A stretch of DNA of 64,000 nt, from contig DATJVR010000063.1 in NCBI GenBank assembly GCA_035501735.1, positions 38,171-102,170 on the forward strand. The letters run 5' to 3'. Positions 61,335 to 64,000 of the stretch are shown here, piece by piece. The DNA is from PNAI01 sp035501735. Lineage in GTDB: Bacteria; Pseudomonadota; Alphaproteobacteria; Rhizobiales; Xanthobacteraceae. Every line of letters starts with the position of its first letter. Position 1 is the first letter of the stretch. The position numbers were made by a program, and so were the translations under genes. The notes beneath the pieces were generated by a model, which worked only from the letters and a program-made list of their open reading frames with translations, searched no databases and was not told the DNA's origin.

Positions 61335-62329
61335 CGGCACGCTTGAGTTTTCGCAATATCGTCGTTGCCGGCCTCGTCGTCGTGCTCGCGCTGCTGCCGG
61401 TCTACTGCACGTTCACCGGCAACTATTTTCTGATGTCGCTGTTCACCCGCATCCTGATCCTGGCGATGGCGGCGGTCAGCCTCAATCTCATCATGGGTTT
61501 CGGCGGGATGGTGAGTTTCGGGCACGCCGCCTATCTCGGGATCGGCGGCTATGTCGTCGGCATCCTGGCTAAGGAAGGCATCGGCTCCGGCTTCGTGCAA
61601 TGGCCGGTCGCGCTCGCGGTGTCCGGACTGTATGCGCTCATCGTCGGCGCGCTGAGCCTGCGCACGCGCGGGGTTTATTTCATCATGATTACGCTCGCGT
61701 TTGCGCAGATGATTTACTACGTGGCGTCCGGCCTGGCGCGCTACGGCGGCGACGATGGCCTGACAATCTACCATCGCAGCAGTTTCGGCGCTGCGATGGA
61801 TCTCTCCAACAAGACCCAATTCTACTATGTGTGCTTCGCGGCGCTGCTCGCGAGCGTCTACGTTGTATGGCGCATCGTCAATTCGCGTTTCGGCCTGGTC
61901 ATTCAAGGCGCGCGCTCAAACGAACGTCGCATGCGCGCCATCGGCTTCCCCGTCTTTCGCTACAAGTTGATTTGTTTTGTCATCTCCGGCGTCATGTGTG
62001 GGCTTGCCGGCGCGCTGCTTGCAAATCATACCGACTTCGTGAGCCCCGCACTGATGTATTGGACGCGGTCCGGCGATCTCATCGTCATGGCCGTGCTCGG
62101 CGGCATGGGCACCGTGTTCGGGCCGATAATCGGCGCGGTCGCATTGCTGGTGCTGGAGGAATTTCTGCCGACGCTCATTCGCTTTGCGTTCCTCGGGTTC
62201 AGCGGCGGCGATTTGGCCACGCGGGCCGCCGAATATTGGCAGATCGTGCTGGGGCCGCTGTTTCTCGTCGTAGTGCTGTTCGCGCGCGGCGGAATCGACA
62301 GTTTGCTTGCGAGGGTCGGCCGTGGCTGA
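61331..62329 (+). CDS. livM: Branched-chain-type ABC permease LivM
   Basis: The ATG at 61331 overlaps the LivH stop (ATGA), giving 332 residues. LivM features include LNLIMGFGGMVSFGHAAYLG near residues 50-70, RTRGVYFIMITLAFAQM, and the loop ARSNERRMRAIGFPV. It forms the second half of the channel. Its final codons overlap the GTG start of the LivG-type ATPase. Coupled translation and no internal gap indicate a single operon through LivF. Confidence 0.87.
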   Translation: MTARLSFRNIVVAGLVVVLALLPVYCTFTGNYFLMSLFTRILILAMAAVSLNLIMGFGGMVSFGHAAYLGIGGYVVGILAKEGIGSGFVQWPVALAVSGLYALIVGALSLRTRGVYFIMITLAFAQMIYYVASGLARYGGDDGLTIYHRSSFGAAMDLSNKTQFYYVCFAALLASVYVVWRIVNSRFGLVIQGARSNERRMRAIGFPVFRYKLICFVISGVMCGLAGALLANHTDFVSPALMYWTRSGDLIVMAVLGGMGTVFGPIIGAVALLVLEEFLPTLIRFAFLGFSGGDLATRAAEYWQIVLGPLFLVVVLFARGGIDSLLARVGRG

Positions 62330-63083
62330 CACGCTGCTCAAGATCGACCGTCTGACCAAGCGCTTCGGCGGCGTCGTTGCCTCCGATGATGTTGTGCTCG
62401 GGGTCGAGCGCGGCGAGCTGCACGCGATTATCGGCCCGAACGGCGCGGGCAAGACCACGCTGATCGGCCAGTTGACCGGCGAGCTCACACCCAATTCCGG
62501 CCGCATCCAGTTTGACGGCGCCGACATCACGGCCTTGCCGGTCCACCGCCGCAGCGCGCTTGGCCTCGCGCGCTCGTTCCAGATCACCTCGCTGTTCCTC
62601 GACTTCACCGCGCTCGACAATGTCGCGCTCGCCGTGCAGGCGCACGCCGGGCATTCATTCCGTTTCTGGCGCAATGCACGTTTGGAAGCGGGGTTGCGCG
62701 AACCCGCGCGCGCGGCGCTTGAGCGCGTCGGTCTGGCGTCGCGCGCCGATGTCGTGGTCGCCAACATGAGCCATGGCGAGCATCGGCAGCTCGAAATCGC
62801 CATGGCGCTTGCTACCAACCCGCGCATGCTGCTGCTCGACGAGCCCATGGCCGGCATGGGTCCGGAGGAATCCGCACGCATGGTGGCGATCCTGCGCGAG
62901 CTCAAACGCGACCTCACCATTCTCTTGATCGAGCACGACATGGAAGCGGTGTTCGCACTCGCCGACCGCATTTCGGTGCTGGTCTACGGTCGCGTTATCG
63001 CAACCGACGCGCCCGCCGCAATCCGCGCCAACGCCGAAGTGCGCGCCGCCTATCTCGGCGAGCAAGAGGCGACGCATGGCTGA
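62322..63083 (+). CDS. livG: Branched-chain-type ABC ATP-binding protein LivG
   Basis: This 253-residue ATPase starts at GTG 62322 inside the LivM end. Walker A is GPNGAGKTTL, the signature motif reads MSHGEHRQLEIAMAL, a mild change from LSGGEQ that is common in LivG, and Walker B is RMLLLDEPMAGM. The switch histidine is in LIEHDME. It is one of two ATPases that power the importer. The stop overlaps the LivF start by eight bases. Confidence 0.88.
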   Translation: MADTLLKIDRLTKRFGGVVASDDVVLGVERGELHAIIGPNGAGKTTLIGQLTGELTPNSGRIQFDGADITALPVHRRSALGLARSFQITSLFLDFTALDNVALAVQAHAGHSFRFWRNARLEAGLREPARAALERVGLASRADVVVANMSHGEHRQLEIAMALATNPRMLLLDEPMAGMGPEESARMVAILRELKRDLTILLIEHDMEAVFALADRISVLVYGRVIATDAPAAIRANAEVRAAYLGEQEATHG

Positions 63084-63783
63084 TCCGCTCCTGCGCGTCG
63101 AGGCGATCGATACCTGTTACGGCATGAGCCAGGTGCTGTTCGGCATTTCGCTCGCTATAGCGCCTGGCGAGATGGTGACGCTGATGGGCCGCAACGGCAT
63201 GGGCAAGACCACGACCGTGCGCTCGATCATGGGGCTGACGCGGGCGCGGGCCGGCGCGATCCGCTTCGAGGGCCGCGACATCCGCGACCTGCCGTCCTAC
63301 CGTGTCGCCAAGCTCGGCATCGGCCTGGTGCCGGAAGGCCGTCAGATCTTCCCCAATCTCACGGTGCGCGAGAACCTCGTCGCCACCGCGGTCGCGCGTG
63401 ACGCTGCGCCATGGACGCTCGACACGGTCTGCGATTTGTTTCCGCGGCTGGCCGAGCGCGCCGCCAGCATGGGCAATCAATTGTCCGGCGGCGAGCAGCA
63501 GATGCTGGCGATCGGCCGCGCGCTGATGACCAATCCGCGCCTGCTCATTCTCGACGAGGCGACCGAAGGCCTCGCGCCGCTGATCCGCGCCGAGATCTGG
63601 CGCTGCCTCGCCAAGCTCAAGGAGAGCGGCCTCGCCATCCTGGTGATCGACAAGAATGTCGGCGCGCTGCTGCGCGTCGCCGATCGCCATTTCCTGATCG
63701 AGCGCGGCCGCGTCGTCTGGTCAGGCGCCTCGTCCGATCTCGCCGCCAATCCGGACATGCAGCACCGCTATCTCGGCGTCTGA
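63076..63783 (+). CDS. livF: Branched-chain-type ABC ATP-binding protein LivF
   Basis: This 235-residue ATPase has Walker A GRNGMGKTTT, the Q loop in IGLVPEGRQIFP (typical of LivF), signature LSGGEQQMLAIGRAL and Walker B LLILDEATEGLAP. It ends the operon; the stop at 63783 touches the convergent RND gene stop at 63784 without any spacer. LivF with its PEGRxIFP motif and LivG form the ATPase pair. No ring-degrading gene follows within the window. Confidence 0.88.
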   Translation: MADPLLRVEAIDTCYGMSQVLFGISLAIAPGEMVTLMGRNGMGKTTTVRSIMGLTRARAGAIRFEGRDIRDLPSYRVAKLGIGLVPEGRQIFPNLTVRENLVATAVARDAAPWTLDTVCDLFPRLAERAASMGNQLSGGEQQMLAIGRALMTNPRLLILDEATEGLAPLIRAEIWRCLAKLKESGLAILVIDKNVGALLRVADRHFLIERGRVVWSGASSDLAANPDMQHRYLGV

Positions 63784-64000
63784 TCACTCCGCCGGCTGCA
63801 GCGGCGGGGCGGGGCGGCTGCGCACGAAGCTCGGCATGGCGCCGCCCCATCTACGGTGCAGCCGGTCGAGCAGCAGGTAGATCACCGGCGTCGTGTAGAG
63901 CGTCAGCACCTGCGACACCAGCAGGCCGCCGATGATGGTGATGCCGAGCGGGCGGCGCAGTTCCGAGCCCGGCCCGGTGGCGATCACCAGCGGCAGCGCG
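63784..64000 (-). CDS. RND efflux transporter, C-terminal part (cut by the window end)
   Basis: Only about the last 72 codons are seen. The segment GSELRRPLGITIIGGLLVSQ, then LTLYTTPVIYLLLDR, is the closing block of MdtB/MdtC- and AcrB-type RND pumps, just before the last helix. The gene continues beyond base 64000 on the minus strand. It would export drugs or other small molecules with a membrane-fusion protein. The C-terminal tail is short and proline-rich. Confidence 0.85.
   Translation of the reverse strand, partial: ALPLVIATGPGSELRRPLGITIIGGLLVSQVLTLYTTPVIYLLLDRLHRRWGGAMPSFVRSRPAPPLQPAE

Noticed and set aside
1..64000. CRISPR arrays, insertion sequences or prophage
   Set aside because: No regularly spaced repeats, transposases, integrases or phage structural genes were seen. 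The only tandem array is three imperfect 21-bp units without spacers.

Overview
The window looks like a chromosome segment of a GC-rich alphaproteobacterium of the order Hyphomicrobiales, close to the Nitrobacteraceae/Xanthobacteraceae (Bradyrhizobium, Rhodopseudomonas, Pseudolabrys type). The reasons are a PdhS/PleC-like kinase, an NdvA-type glucan exporter, a minimal PutA, a BadA-like benzoate-CoA ligase beside a Liv-type transporter, many orphan solute-binding proteins, and a tRNA-His with A73 and no encoded G-1, as is known for alphaproteobacteria. Genus assignment is inference. No insertion sequence, phage gene, integrase or CRISPR array was seen.

Layout. 1-6.2 kb: two PotB/PotC-like permeases, an AsmA-family protein, a two-subunit CoA-transferase and a DUF1194 protein. 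6.3-10.8 kb: a compact minus-strand row of alpha/beta hydrolase, divergent Mur-ligase-like protein, orphan SsuA/NMT1-type binding protein and LLM flavin monooxygenase. 11-16.2 kb: a small secreted protein behind three 21-bp repeats, a large PAS histidine kinase, a decayed TctC gene, tRNA-His and an intact TctC. 16.2-27.6 kb: a minus-strand run of sugar genes (methyltransferase, UDP-sugar dehydrogenase, GT2, Nudix; then Gfo/Idh oxidoreductase, epimerase, C-methyltransferase) that leads into Rieske, amidohydrolase and DUF427 genes. A large GT-C-like membrane protein lies on the plus strand between the two sugar blocks.

27.7-36.9 kb: an ACMSD-type amidohydrolase, a CAP-domain lipoprotein, an HU-like protein, an acyl-CoA synthetase, and a ferric-type ABC importer followed by a DapA-family aldolase. 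37-46.3 kb: DUF924, a FadD/FATP-type ligase, a COG0523 GTPase, a D,D-carboxypeptidase, a thiolase, NdvA and another orphan binding protein. 46.6-52.4 kb: putA, whose ribosome binding site and start lie in a perfect palindrome, then small envelope proteins and a tandem NTF2-like protein.

52.7-63.8 kb is a catabolic island. It holds a phthalate-dioxygenase-type Rieske oxygenase, a ModA-like binding protein, an M24-family protein with one altered metal ligand, a MetE-like methyltransferase, and a benzoate-CoA ligase followed by a binding protein and LivHMGF-type ABC genes. The last part most likely imports an aromatic acid and activates it as a CoA thioester. An intrinsic terminator/attenuator sits between the binding protein and the permeases. 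The window ends in the 3' part of an RND efflux pump gene.

The most unusual items are the Mur-ligase-like protein that lacks two family motifs within its four-gene row, the divergent glycan locus with its GT-C-like protein, the M24/MetE-like/Rieske set, and the putA start-site palindrome. Functions come from reading motifs and recalled family knowledge only; no database search was run.
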